Positions 1-7,587 are shown, numbered from the stretch's first letter. The stretch is DNA of 34,174 bases from Candidatus Scalindua arabica (GCA_018263435.1 JAANXD010000071.1:2063-36236); one strand, 5' to 3'. Notes: generated by a model not told the origin, from the sequence alone. A program made the numbers and translations.

Positions 1-330
1 TCTAATGACGTTAAATGTAGATTTGAGAGATTTGAAGAAATCAACAAACTCGATTCTGATATTCTCATAAATACTACACCTATCGGTATGTTTCCAAATA
101 CCGGTGAAACACCTGTTCCTAAGAAAGTACTAAAGGAAGGTATGATAGTCTTTGATGCTGTTTACAATCCAATTGAAACAAAGCTGCTCCAAGACGCCAG
201 GGAAAGAGGGTGCCACACGGTTAATGGGCTCACTATGTTCATTAATCAGGCGGCTGAGCAATTCAGGCTCTGGACAAATATCGATCCACCGGTAGAATTA
301 ATGAGTAATGTAGTAAGGGAAATATTATGA
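1..330 (+). CDS. aroE: Shikimate dehydrogenase, C-terminal part (5' end outside window)
   Basis: The reading frame is open from base 1 and ends at the TGA at 328-330, so only about 109 C-terminal residues are visible. The window-edge frame contains the AroE motif INTTPIGM followed by PNTGETPVP. The C-terminal region holds YNPIETKLL and the NGLTMFINQAAEQF helix, which are typical of shikimate dehydrogenase. This enzyme reduces 3-dehydroshikimate to shikimate with NADPH in aromatic amino acid synthesis. The next gene, shikimate kinase, starts at 327 through an ATGA overlap, so the two consecutive pathway steps are probably translationally coupled. An internal ATG at 88 is not the start, because conserved AroE sequence continues upstream of it. 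The N-terminal substrate-binding domain cannot be judged here. Confidence 0.93.
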   Translation, partial: SNDVKCRFERFEEINKLDSDILINTTPIGMFPNTGETPVPKKVLKEGMIVFDAVYNPIETKLLQDARERGCHTVNGLTMFINQAAEQFRLWTNIDPPVELMSNVVREIL

Positions 331-851
331 ACATAGTTTTAATCGGTTTCAGAGGAACCGGGAAAAGTACAGTTGGTAAACTCTTAGCGAATCGCTTAGA
401 AAGGGATTATATTGATTCAGACGAATATATCGAAAATTCTACCAAGAAAGCTATTAAGCATATATTCGAAGAAGATGGTGAGGAGGGCTTTCGTAAGATA
501 GAAGCGGATGTTATTGCAGAATTAAGCAGAATGGACAACAAGATAGTAGCAGTAGGAGGAGGAGCTATCCTTAGAGAAGATAATGTAAGAAATCTAAAGG
601 ATAACGGATTCCTTATCCTCTTAGAAGCTACTCCGGAAATAATCCATAACCGCATAACACAAGATGAGAAAACAACACAACAAAGACCGTCACTAACAGA
701 CAAAAAACCCCTGGACGAAATCAAACATTTGCTTGAACAACGAGAACACCATTATAAAAACGCAGCAGACTACACAATAAACACATCCTACGTTGCATGT
801 GAAGATATTGTTAATGAAATAATTACAACAATAAAAAAACAGTTAAATTAA
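327..851 (+). CDS. aroK: Shikimate kinase
   Basis: This 174-residue protein has the normal length for the family. It opens with a P-loop, GFRGTGKSTVG at residues 7-17. DSDEYIE follows at about 30-36 and supplies the aspartates that bind Mg and shikimate. FRKIE at about 55-59 carries the substrate-binding arginine. VGGGAIL lies near 77-83, and the lid arginine is in QQRPSL near 117. It phosphorylates shikimate at the 3-hydroxyl using ATP. The start codon overlaps the aroE stop as ATGA, which fixes the start and indicates an aro operon entering from the left. The gene converges on clpP, with 48 nt between their ends and no clear terminator hairpin there. Confidence 0.95.
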   Translation: MNIVLIGFRGTGKSTVGKLLANRLERDYIDSDEYIENSTKKAIKHIFEEDGEEGFRKIEADVIAELSRMDNKIVAVGGGAILREDNVRNLKDNGFLILLEATPEIIHNRITQDEKTTQQRPSLTDKKPLDEIKHLLEQREHHYKNAADYTINTSYVACEDIVNEIITTIKKQLN

Positions 852-899
852 CAACCCGCACTTAGAAGTTATTAATGAAATATCAAGAACAGAGCTACC

Positions 900-1583
900 C
901 TAATCTTTATCTTTATCTTTCTTCTTGTCCTCTAACGACTCGATAACTTCGTCAACTATTCCATAAACTTTGGCCTCTTGTGCAGACATGTAGAAATCCC
1001 TGTCAAAATCTTTTTCTATTTTCTCAATTGGCTGATTACTGTGTTTGACCAGTATTTCATTAAGGTTTTTCTTCATAAACATTATCTCTTCTGCCTGTAT
1101 ACTTATGTCAGTAGCCGTTCCAGTAGTACCACCCCATGGCTGATGCAGCATTATCCTTGTATGTGGCAGGCTGAACCTCTTACCCTTTGTCCCTGCGGCC
1201 ATTAGTACCGCACCCATACTATAAGCAGAGCCGATACAGAAAGTAGCAACATCACAATGCACAAACTGCATTGTATCATATATCGCAAGACCTGCCGTGA
1301 TCGAACCTCCGGGAGAGTTTATATAAACATTAATGTCCTGATTCTTATTGTCATTTTGCAGAAACAACATCTGTGCAATTACAATGTTTGCAACATTGTC
1401 GTCTATCGGGCTCCCAATAAAAATAATCCGATCTTTAAGCAACCTTGAAAAGATATCATAATGCCTTTCCCCATACCCTGTTTTCTCCACAACGTATGGC
1501 ACATATACATTTCCATAGCTCCCGTTAGATATATAATCAAGCTCATTACGTGCACAACTGCTCATATTAGCGTCATCAGTCAC
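900..1583 (-). CDS. clpP: ATP-dependent Clp protease proteolytic subunit
   Basis: This 227-residue serine peptidase has the ClpP triad Ser122 (GSAYSMGA), His147 (MLHQPWGG) and Asp196 ([11 protein letters not shown]). The spacings of 25 and 49 residues equal those of E. coli ClpP. The oligomerisation and substrate-binding segments YINSPGGS and IGSPIDD are present. The start is GTG at 1583, supported by a very purine-rich AGGAGGAGGAG ribosome-binding site a few bases upstream; an ATG at residue 7 is a weaker alternative. The N-terminus is about 20 residues longer than a minimal ClpP and may be a processed propeptide. The C-terminus ends in a Lys/Asp-rich low-complexity tail encoded by short ATCTTT-type repeats. 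It lies downstream of tig, as in many bacteria, but clpX does not follow: the next gene is convergent aroK. Confidence 0.95.
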   Translation of the reverse strand: MTDDANMSSCARNELDYISNGSYGNVYVPYVVEKTGYGERHYDIFSRLLKDRIIFIGSPIDDNVANIVIAQMLFLQNDNKNQDINVYINSPGGSITAGLAIYDTMQFVHCDVATFCIGSAYSMGAVLMAAGTKGKRFSLPHTRIMLHQPWGGTTGTATDISIQAEEIMFMKKNLNEILVKHSNQPIEKIEKDFDRDFYMSAQEAKVYGIVDEVIESLEDKKKDKDKD

Positions 1584-1622
1584 TTGCTCCTCCTCCTTAC
1601 TAAAAAGACTTTCTGAAATTCT

Positions 1623-1644
1623 ACAAAGCTGAGCTTAGCTCTGT
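1623..1644. promoter_or_regulatory. Near-perfect 22-bp palindrome upstream of clpP
   Basis: The arms ACAAAGCTGAG and CTTAGCTCTGT form a near-perfect dyad about 40 bp upstream of the clpP GTG. It could be an operator or an mRNA leader hairpin. No matching -35/-10 pair is obvious next to it, so a regulatory role is only a suggestion. Confidence 0.3.
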
Positions 1645-1688
1645 AACTTATCGTATTAAAGAGTATATCTTTTAAATAAATTTCAATA

Positions 1689-1850
1689 CACAAACCGCAA
1701 ATTACAAACAAAACACAATTACCAAAATCGCAATGACCAAAAGCATTAAATTTCGCCTGTCTCGTTATATATCAAACATATAACGAGTTGAATAATTTTG
1801 GTCATTTGATATTGTAATTTGTTTGTAATCTGGGATTTGTTATTTGTGAT
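1689..1850. repeat. Long A/T-rich imperfect inverted repeat, copy 1 (tig-clpP gap)
   Basis: The 321-bp gap between tig and clpP (1584-1904) holds no gene. Its main feature is a long inverted repeat with arms rich in ATTACAAACAAA and AATGACCAAAA. A perfect 10-bp stem, CTCGTTATAT/ATATAACGAG, sits at the centre (1761-1770 with 1778-1787, 7-nt loop). Two related elements lie at 4002-4165 and 11600-11720. Just after the tig stop, small dyads such as CCGCTAAGCGG (about 1874-1884) add further structure. Nothing encodes a transposase, so it looks like a non-autonomous or REP-like intergenic element. It could also affect tig-clpP cotranscription. Confidence 0.65.
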
Positions 1851-1904
1851 TTAACAACCCAATTGTGAGCCCCGCTAAGCGGAGTAAGCTGAGCGAACTA
1901 AGTT

Positions 1905-3215
1905 CTATTTAACTTCTTCTTTCGTTTCTCCTTTAACCTCTTCTATAGTTGCTTCCTTTATCAAAAGATTTAGCGTTTTGTGCTCCTTCAACTGATGTCT
2001 CAAGTTTGACATACCATTTATCCTCTCAAGCTGTTTTTTCATGGCGGCAGGCTCAATACCATACATCCCTGCCATTCCGCTTATCCTTTGATTAACATCG
2101 TTTTCTGTTACAAATATTTTTTCCTTTTCTGCGATACGATCAATGACCATTGACATCTTAAAATCCTTGACCACAGATTCTTCTGAAGCATTTTTCAAAT
2201 CATCTATATTCTTTTCTACCTCATCCACTGGAGTACCTTTGTTTATAAGTTCCATCTGGTACCTGCGAAGTCTTTCGTTTGATTGATGGGCAATCATATC
2301 TTCAGGTAGATCAAAATCCGCCATCTCTATGAGTTTGCTGTAAATTTGCTCATGCACTTCGCTTTCTACCTGATTCTTCTTCTCTACCTCCAGCCTCTTT
2401 GACAGAAACTCCCTTAATTCGCCAAGTGTATCGTAACCAACCTGTTTTGCCAATTCATCATTTATTTCAGGACTAGCAGGTCTTTTAATTTCCTTTATAG
2501 ATATTTCCATCCTGGCAGACTTATTTCTGTGTTGTTCTACAGGAAAGTTGTCTCCCAGTTCGACATCCATATTAAGCTTGTCTCCGGATTTCGCACCTAC
2601 AAGATTAGTCTTCAGATCAGGTACGTTAATATTAGCCACGCTGGAGCCAGAAACCATAACTTCCAATTCTTCGTCATTCCAGATTATCTCATCATTAATA
2701 CCGACCTCACAATCACATATAATATAATCTCCGTCCTTTACTTTACCTTTATTCACAATGGTAAGTTGGGTTTTCTGATTGCTTACAGCTTTCAATGCAT
2801 TTTCTATATCTTCATCAGTAACTGAAACAGGTTTCCTCTTTAGTTTCATCCCTTTGTATTCTCCCAACTCAAATGTTGGCAAGACCTCCAATGTAATCTC
2901 GAATTTTAACGGTTTGCCCAACTCAAGGTCAATATCTCCAACATCCGGTTCACCGATAGGTGATAATTTGTTCCCTTCCAATGCTTGCTGGTATGACTCG
3001 CTGACAACTGCCCGCTTGACATCATCTATAATTCTGTCACTAAACTTCTTCTCAAGAAGTTTCCTGGGAGCTTTACCTTTTCTGAAACCTGGCAACTTGG
3101 CCATCCTGGATACTTCGTTTAATTGTTTTTGCCACTCATCTTCTATTCTTTCCTTTGGTATCTCAATCTTAAGTGATTTCTTACATGGTCCTACTTCTTC
3201 TATCTCTATATTCAT
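1905..3215 (-). CDS. tig: Trigger factor (ribosome-associated chaperone)
   Basis: The protein begins MNIEIEEVGPCKKSLKIEIP, a typical trigger-factor start. It carries the ribosome-docking signature GFRKGKAP at residues 43-50, giving 436 residues and the usual domain order: ribosome-binding tail, PPIase insert, long helical chaperone arms. I chose ATG at 3215; an in-frame TTG at 3227 adds four residues without family support. The PPIase insert (about residues 155-250) is degenerate: where active proteins have a F-x-P-G-F-E segment this one reads INVPDLK, so prolyl-isomerase activity is doubtful while the chaperone role should remain. The C-terminus is Lys/Glu-rich. Two tRNA genes lie upstream on the same strand and clpP lies downstream, 321 bp away. 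Confidence 0.93.
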   Translation of the reverse strand: MNIEIEEVGPCKKSLKIEIPKERIEDEWQKQLNEVSRMAKLPGFRKGKAPRKLLEKKFSDRIIDDVKRAVVSESYQQALEGNKLSPIGEPDVGDIDLELGKPLKFEITLEVLPTFELGEYKGMKLKRKPVSVTDEDIENALKAVSNQKTQLTIVNKGKVKDGDYIICDCEVGINDEIIWNDEELEVMVSGSSVANINVPDLKTNLVGAKSGDKLNMDVELGDNFPVEQHRNKSARMEISIKEIKRPASPEINDELAKQVGYDTLGELREFLSKRLEVEKKNQVESEVHEQIYSKLIEMADFDLPEDMIAHQSNERLRRYQMELINKGTPVDEVEKNIDDLKNASEESVVKDFKMSMVIDRIAEKEKIFVTENDVNQRISGMAGMYGIEPAAMKKQLERINGMSNLRHQLKEHKTLNLLIKEATIEEVKGETKEEVK

Positions 3216-3298
3216 TGTTTTATTCAAACCGTTTCTATATATTTCATTTAGTCTTCAAGCTATACATCACTCCTGATTTGACAGCAAGACCAATAAAA

Positions 3299-3373
3299 TG
3301 GAGCGGGTGATGGGATTCGAACCCACGACATTCACGTTGGCAACGTGACGCTCTACCACTGAGCTACACCCGC
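3299..3373 (-). tRNA. tRNA-Gly (anticodon GCC)
   Basis: The reverse complement folds as a standard tRNA. The acceptor stem is GCGGGTG/CACCCGC. The D arm contains AGCTCAGTGGTAGAGC, and the T arm contains GGGTTCGAATCCC. The anticodon loop TTGCCAA gives GCC. The discriminator base is T and the 3' CCA is encoded (bases 3299-3301 on the plus strand read TGG). It lies about 72 bp upstream of tig on the same strand. Confidence 0.97.
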
Positions 3374-3417
3374 TTACTATAAGTTAAGCCTTCAGCAACT
3401 TTTACAAGGAGTCAACC

Positions 3418-3480
3418 CCTTCCGACGATCGAGGCTTACATGCCGTTATGGGTGCTACTCGCCGTCGGGAGACGGATCCT
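3418..3480. other. GC-rich structured spacer between two tRNA genes
   Basis: The 175-bp gap between tRNA-Leu and tRNA-Gly contains a block clearly richer in G+C than its surroundings. It includes a perfect small hairpin, CCGTC-GGGA-GACGG (3462-3475). It is probably part of the tRNA-tRNA-tig transcript on the minus strand. I do not recognise an RNA family and see no complete tRNA fold. Confidence 0.35.
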
Positions 3481-3549
3481 ATCAAAAAGATTAAATTACC
3501 AGACTTTTAATTATAATTAACCGATAAGGATTTACAATAGATTTTTATT

Positions 3550-3634
3550 TGGTGCGAGAGGGGGGAGTCGAACCCCCATACCTTGCGATACTAGATCCTA
3601 AGTCTAGCGCGTCTGCCAATTCCGCCACCCTCGC
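3550..3634 (-). tRNA. tRNA-Leu (anticodon UAG)
   Basis: The reverse complement gives an 85-nt class II tRNA. The acceptor is GCGAGGG/CTCTCGC, with one G-U pair. The D arm includes GGCGGAATTGGCAGACGC. The anticodon stem CTAGA/TCTAG surrounds loop CTTAGGA, giving anticodon TAG. A variable arm is followed by T arm GGGGGTTCGACTCCCCC, and the 3' CCA is encoded. The long variable arm and the anticodon both agree with leucine. Confidence 0.97.
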
Positions 3635-4001
3635 CCACATCAATTTATTAATGATTCAGAAATTCCTGAATTATTTTGCCCACCTGCCAATTAACCTGTT
3701 AACAGGCTTATGCAACCATTTTTTGCCACATCTATGCCACAATATTCACCTAGATAGCTTTTACCAATTTTCAAGTTTTGTTTCAAGTACTATATTTTGC
3801 AATCATTTAATAATCACAGATAATTCTAAAATCACTTGCGCTGCAAAAGCCTATATGATAGGATTTTCACGAACTTCTGAAGCTATTTCAGAAGCAACTT
3901 TACAGCTTAGAGTGTTATAAGCGATCTAATTTTTTTAAGACAAGCTTTAGAAAAAAAGTTGCTTTCAGCGAGAATACTTTCTTATTATGGTTTGATAGAA
4001 T

Positions 4002-4165
4002 AAATTCGAAGCACGAAATCCGAAATTAGAAACAATTTTCAAATCACCAAAATTCCAATTTAAAAAACGAAAGAATTTAAGTCCACAAAATATCTTTTGT
4101 TTTGAGCATTTAGTAATTCGAATTTTGGATTTGTTTCGTACTTCTATATTCTTGTTTCGAATTTT
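4002..4165. repeat. Long A/T-rich imperfect inverted repeat, copy 2
   Basis: The left arm begins AAATTCGAAGCACGAAATCC and the right arm ends TTCTTGTTTCGAATTTT. Both arms are built from variants of GAAATCCGAAA and ATTCGAATTT. The structure matches the elements at 1689-1850 and 11600-11720 in size and arm composition. It has no coding capacity. Confidence 0.65.
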
Positions 4166-4189
4166 AACTAATGAAGCTTCAACAACTTA

Positions 4190-4214
4190 CCTGCCCGAAT
4201 AGGTACAGGCGGGC
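4190..4214 (-). repeat. CCCGCCTG/CGGGCAGG repeat, copy A
   Basis: On the minus strand this reads CCCGCCTG, 8-nt spacer, CGGGCAGG. The two arms are not reverse complements of each other. CCCG can pair with CGGG and CCTG with CAGG, which is a pseudoknot order. Other copies lie at 10284-10309 and 32772-32798. Confidence 0.75.
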
Positions 4215-4312
4215 AAAACATCAACAACATGTTGGTAGTTTTGGCGCTTTAAGCGCCTGATATGTACTCAAAAAGTGTCATCCATTATAGTTATTATTGA
4301 TAGAAAGGATAA

Positions 4313-5050
4313 ATGATGAAAGGTGTTGTTCTTGCCGGTGGTCTTGGTACTAGATTATTGCCTTTAACAAGGATTACAAACAAACATCTATTACCTATTT
4401 TCGACAAACCAATGATTTACTATCCTTTGCAAACCTTAATAAATGCCGGAATTGATGATATTATGATTGTTACTGGAGGTAATAATGCAGGTGATTTCCT
4501 CAAGCTTTTAGGTAATGGAAGGCAATTTGGCCTGAAAGATATAAGCTACACATACCAGGAAGGAGAAGGTGGAATCGCAGAAGCACTGGACCTGACCAGG
4601 AACTTTGCAGATGGTGAAAAGGTTTTGATTGTCTTGGGAGACAACATTATTGAAAAGAACGTAATCAAAGAAAAGAAAGAATTTGAGAAACAAAAGGAAG
4701 GCGCCAAGATATTAATAAAGAAAGTCCCGTATCCATCAAGTTTTGGTGTTCCAGAACTTGATGGGAATAAGGTGATTGGCATTGAAGAGAAACCTGAAAA
4801 CCCCAAAACAGACCATGCAGTCATAGGCATTTATATGTACGATAGCCGTGTATTTGATATCATCGAAACACTTGAAAGGTCAGACAGGGGAGAATTAGAG
4901 ATTACTGACGTCAATAACGCTTACATAAAAGACGGAACGATGACATGCTCTGTTTTAGACGGTTGGTGGATAGATGCTGGCAGTTCACCGGAGAATTTAG
5001 CGGAGGCAACACAACTTGTTATCAGAACAGGCGCTAACAATTTAACATAA
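4313..5050 (+). CDS. Sugar-phosphate nucleotidyltransferase, RmlA-like short form
   Basis: This 245-residue protein has the nucleotidyltransferase signature GGLGTRLLPLT at residues 9-19, with K32-P33 in FDKPMIYYPLQ. EGEGGIAEAL follows at 83-92, and the metal-binding aspartate is in VLGDNII (D110). These match glucose-1-phosphate thymidylyltransferase (RmlA/RfbA), which makes dTDP-glucose for surface polysaccharides. At 245 residues it lacks much of the C-terminal extension of the roughly 290-residue tetrameric RmlA, so nucleotide and sugar specificity is uncertain. Two adjacent ATG codons at 4313 and 4316 follow an AGAAAGGAT ribosome-binding site; the second is also possible. It stands alone between repeat elements, without rmlB, rmlC or rmlD nearby. 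Confidence 0.85.
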   Translation: MMKGVVLAGGLGTRLLPLTRITNKHLLPIFDKPMIYYPLQTLINAGIDDIMIVTGGNNAGDFLKLLGNGRQFGLKDISYTYQEGEGGIAEALDLTRNFADGEKVLIVLGDNIIEKNVIKEKKEFEKQKEGAKILIKKVPYPSSFGVPELDGNKVIGIEEKPENPKTDHAVIGIYMYDSRVFDIIETLERSDRGELEITDVNNAYIKDGTMTCSVLDGWWIDAGSSPENLAEATQLVIRTGANNLT

Positions 5051-5072
5051 ATCAAATAGCACACTGATTTTT

Positions 5073-5154
5073 CACAGATACACGCAGATAAAAACTTTAT
5101 TAAATTCAGTTCCTTTGTAAAGAACTAAATCCTTATAATCTGCGTTTATCTGTG
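5073..5154. repeat. Inverted repeat of the CACAGAT-ACGCAGAT type
   Basis: The left arm CACAGATACACGCAGATAA and the right arm, ending TCTGCGTTTATCTGTG, pair with about one mismatch over roughly 17 bp. The element separates the nucleotidyltransferase from rsmD. It reaches the GTG that would be the most upstream start of rsmD. Confidence 0.7.
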
Positions 5155-5169
5155 TCCAAACCGACACTT

Positions 5170-5769
5170 ATGCGTATTATTTCAGGCAAATCAAAAGGTG
5201 TACGACTATCAGCATTAAGCAGTAAACGAACCAGACCAATATTGGACAGAGCGAAGGAATCCCTGTTTAATATTTTAGGAGACTCTATACTTGATAGTGT
5301 TGTTCTGGATTTATTTGCAGGTACCGGATCACTAGGAATAGAGGCTCTTAGTCGAGGTGCAAAAAGATGTTTATTTGTAGATAATAGTACAAATGCAATT
5401 CCGGTAATTAAGAAGAATCTCCAGGATGCAGAATTTCTAGAGAAATCTGTTGTTCTAAAAATAAACGTTTTTAGATTATTAGGGATATTAAAGAATAAGC
5501 ATCTAAATTTTGACATTCTGCTGGTAGCTCCTCCATATAAATTATTAGATTTAGATTGCAGAGACAGAAAAAGAATCTTTTCTATACTGGATGAGTGCGT
5601 TTCCAGAAAATTCATAAACGAAACAGGAGTCATTGTGCTTCAACATCATAAAAAGCAAACGGTCAGTCAGGAAAGTTTCAAACAGTTGAAAGTAATTGAT
5701 GAAAGACGGTATGGCGCTACACAGTTTACTTTCCTAAGAACAAACTCAAGCTCAAATCCTGAGACGTAA
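5170..5769 (+). CDS. rsmD: RsmD-like 16S rRNA guanine-N2 methyltransferase with altered catalytic motif
   Basis: The 199-residue protein starts MRIISGKSKGVRL and continues TRPILDRAKESLFNIL, which are RsmD signatures. The SAM-binding motif DLFAGTGSLGIEAL is at residues 47-60 and the acidic FVDNS at 69-73. RsmD methylates N2 of G966 in 16S rRNA. Motif IV should read DPPY but is VAPPYK here, with Ala120 (codon GCT at 5527-5529) in place of the catalytic Asp/Asn. Activity may be reduced or lost, although the frame is intact. I prefer ATG 5170 because family members start at MRIISG; GTG 5152 lies inside a repeat. No clear ribosome-binding site is seen for either start. Confidence 0.85.
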   Translation: MRIISGKSKGVRLSALSSKRTRPILDRAKESLFNILGDSILDSVVLDLFAGTGSLGIEALSRGAKRCLFVDNSTNAIPVIKKNLQDAEFLEKSVVLKINVFRLLGILKNKHLNFDILLVAPPYKLLDLDCRDRKRIFSILDECVSRKFINETGVIVLQHHKKQTVSQESFKQLKVIDERRYGATQFTFLRTNSSSNPET

Positions 5770-5774
5770 AAATC

Positions 5775-5889
5775 GTGCGCGGCATAGCCGCAACCAAGTT
5801 TGAAGTGCCTTAAGTGAACTAAAGTGCCTAAAGTTAAAAAAAATCCACAACTTTAGCTCACTTCAAACTTTAGGCACTTTTAACTTTTT
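5775..5889. repeat. Inverted repeat of the AAGTTTGAAGTGCC family, copy 1
   Basis: It starts with the small dyad GCGGCATAGCCGC. Arms built on AAGTTTGAAGTGCC, AAAGTGCCTAAAGTT and their complements follow, around a short A-rich centre. The end of the element at 10311-10461 carries the same GTGCGG-GCCGC block and arms in inverse orientation. It fills the gap between rsmD and ispE and contains no gene. Confidence 0.65.
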
Positions 5890-5961
5890 CTGAGACTCAA
5901 AAAATTTCCTAAAGCTTGTCCTCATAATTCCACTTGATATTGGGTAATACTCGCAAAGAAT

Positions 5962-6846
5962 GTGAATAAAAACAATTGTAAAATAAACAGAATTAGCCTT
6001 AAGGCACCTGCTAAGATAAATCTTTTCCTGGAAATTTTAGGTAAAAGAGATGATGGTTACCATGAGATTGAAACAGTAATGCAGGAAATTGATCTTGTGG
6101 ATAATCTTCAGTTTGAAGAAATCCAGGAAGGCGTGAGGCTTAAATGCAACGACAAGAATATTCCCTCAGATGAAAACAATCTTGTATGCAGAGCCGCAAA
6201 TCTTATTCTAAATGAGTGCGGAATCAAAAAGGGCGTATCTATAAGTTTAGAGAAGAATATACCTGTGGGAGCTGGTCTGGGTGGCGGCAGTAGTGATGCA
6301 GCCGCGACCCTTAAGGCATTGAATTTACTCTGGAAGATCGGACTTAACGATACCGAGCTAATGGAATTTGCCGCAAAGCTGGGATCTGATATTCCTTTCT
6401 TCATAAAGGGCAAAACTACGCTATGCAGTGGGAGGGGAGAAAAGATAACTCCGATTGAAGTGAAAGGTGAAATGAACTATCTTATCATTTTCCCGCGTAT
6501 CAATATCAGTACAACAACGATCTACAGAAACCTGAAAATTGACTTGACAAAAAAAATAATAGATGTAAGCTTTTTTCTGAATGCTCTAAAACATCATAAA
6601 GTTTCTGGTATCAGTAAGTTGCTGTTTAACCGTTTAGAAGAAGTAATCTTCGCAACATATCCTGATTTGTTAGATGTAAAAAAGGCTTTAGCGCATTATG
6701 ATTTTTGCGGTTTGTCAGTTTCTGGTAGTGGGTCAGCCTTCTTCGGTCTGTGCAAAGATAGGCAACAAGCGGAAGCAATCAAAGATAAAATAGAACTAAG
6801 CAATATAGGAAATGTATTTGCGGTAACAAATGTTTTAACACCATAG
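5962..6846 (+). CDS. ispE: 4-diphosphocytidyl-2-C-methyl-D-erythritol kinase
   Basis: This 294-residue GHMP kinase has APAKINLFL at residues 15-23, with Lys18, then DDGYHEIETVMQEIDL. The glycine-rich ATP loop PVGAGLGGGSSDAA is at 101-114. LGSDIPFF (Asp143, catalytic) and the C-terminal VSGSGSAFFGLC motif follow. The enzyme phosphorylates CDP-methylerythritol in the MEP isoprenoid pathway. The start is GTG at 5962 and its ribosome-binding site is weak. spoVG follows 33 bp downstream, the same ispE/spoVG neighbourhood known in Firmicutes and some other phyla. The absence of a break suggests cotranscription. Confidence 0.95.
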   Translation: MNKNNCKINRISLKAPAKINLFLEILGKRDDGYHEIETVMQEIDLVDNLQFEEIQEGVRLKCNDKNIPSDENNLVCRAANLILNECGIKKGVSISLEKNIPVGAGLGGGSSDAAATLKALNLLWKIGLNDTELMEFAAKLGSDIPFFIKGKTTLCSGRGEKITPIEVKGEMNYLIIFPRINISTTTIYRNLKIDLTKKIIDVSFFLNALKHHKVSGISKLLFNRLEEVIFATYPDLLDVKKALAHYDFCGLSVSGSGSAFFGLCKDRQQAEAIKDKIELSNIGNVFAVTNVLTP

Positions 6847-6879
6847 ACAACGAGACTGGAAGGAGAACTTATTATTACT

Positions 6880-7350
6880 ATGAATATTACTGAAGTCAGA
6901 GTGAAACTAACTGAGGCAAAAAAGAATCGATTACAGGCTTTCTGCAGTATTACAATTGATAACGACTTTGTAGTTAGAGACCTGAAAATTATAGAAGGAT
7001 ATAAAGGAGCTTTCGTTGCTATGCCGAGCAGAAAGCTCGCTGATAAGTGCCCTAAATGCAATTCCAAAAACCACCTTCGCGCACGCTTTTGTAATGATTG
7101 TGGCGACAAACTAGATGACAAACGTGCATTAGGGGAATCCAGAGGTGAAACAGGGGAAGAATCCAAGGGCAAATTCAAGTTATATGCGGACACCGCTCAT
7201 CCAATAAATTCTAATTGCCGTGATGAAATTGAACAAAAAGTACTTGCTGCATACAAAGAAGAAACTGAAAAAGCCAAGCAGCCAGGCTATAAACCTCCTG
7301 TGATGGGAGAACCTGATTCAGATGATGATTTCGACGACGAAAACAGCTAA
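6880..7350 (+). CDS. spoVG: SpoVG-family RNA/DNA-binding regulator with zinc-ribbon insertion
   Basis: The N-terminus [10 protein letters not shown] and [17 protein letters not shown], then [10 protein letters not shown] (43-52), are the SpoVG core. The closing SpoVG segment ADTAHPIN with an amphipathic helix appears only at 103-126. Between the two lies an insertion of about 50 residues with C57-x2-C60 and C71-x2-C74, a zinc ribbon, followed by a charged linker. The tail after residue 135 is Pro/Asp-rich and ends in an acidic stretch. Common SpoVG proteins are 85-100 residues, so 156 is long. SpoVG binds nucleic acid and regulates division and other processes in bacteria. An AAGGAGAA site precedes the ATG. 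It is probably in an operon with ispE. Confidence 0.88.
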   Translation: MNITEVRVKLTEAKKNRLQAFCSITIDNDFVVRDLKIIEGYKGAFVAMPSRKLADKCPKCNSKNHLRARFCNDCGDKLDDKRALGESRGETGEESKGKFKLYADTAHPINSNCRDEIEQKVLAAYKEETEKAKQPGYKPPVMGEPDSDDDFDDENS

Positions 7351-7426
7351 TTAATTTTAAGAGGATCATCCATAACAAATAAACGCAGGAATACCTTCAA
7401 GTCAATTCAAATAACTGATCTTCCAA

Positions 7427-7455
7427 TTGACATATCTTAAAACACACGCTATACT
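7427..7455 (+). promoter_or_regulatory. Sigma-70-type promoter for ilvB
   Basis: TTGACA at 7427-7432 and TATACT at 7450-7455 are separated by exactly 17 bp. Transcription would begin near 7462 and leave a leader of about 200 nt before the ilvB ATG. It lies in the 318-bp gap between spoVG and ilvB. Confidence 0.75.
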
Positions 7456-7513
7456 TATCTAAAGAAGTAATTCTTTTACAATAAATCTATGCCTTGACGG
7501 CTGAAGACAGCTG

Positions 7514-7540
7514 AAATAAACCAGCAACTTTGGTTTATTT
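7514..7540 (+). promoter_or_regulatory. ilvB leader hairpin 1
   Basis: The arms AAATAAACCA and TGGTTTATTT form a perfect 10-bp stem with a 7-nt loop, inside the leader made by the promoter at 7427. A short T-rich stretch follows. It could be a terminator or attenuator. No leader peptide rich in Leu, Ile or Val codons was found. Confidence 0.5.
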
Positions 7541-7587
7541 TCTAAAGCTTTGAAAGAGAGTTCTATATATATTATCTATTTTTTCAG

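Larger units (their letters stand above)
3635..4312. other. Gene-free region rich in palindromes
   Basis: No credible gene lies in these 678 bp; the longest open frame here reads backwards through the tRNA-Leu. From left to right it holds a small dyad CTTCTGAA/TTCAGAAG near 3875-3895, the long inverted repeat 4002-4165, the CCCGCCTG-type repeat 4190-4214, the palindrome CAACATGTTG at about 4225-4234, and the hairpin GGCGCTTTAAGCGCC at 4243-4257. No convincing consensus promoter for the downstream gene was found. Confidence 0.6.

Noticed and set aside
3549-3920. 123-codon open frame starting in the tRNA-Leu region
   Set aside because: Its first part is the antisense reading of the tRNA-Leu gene, the rest crosses A/T-rich non-coding sequence, and it resembles no family.
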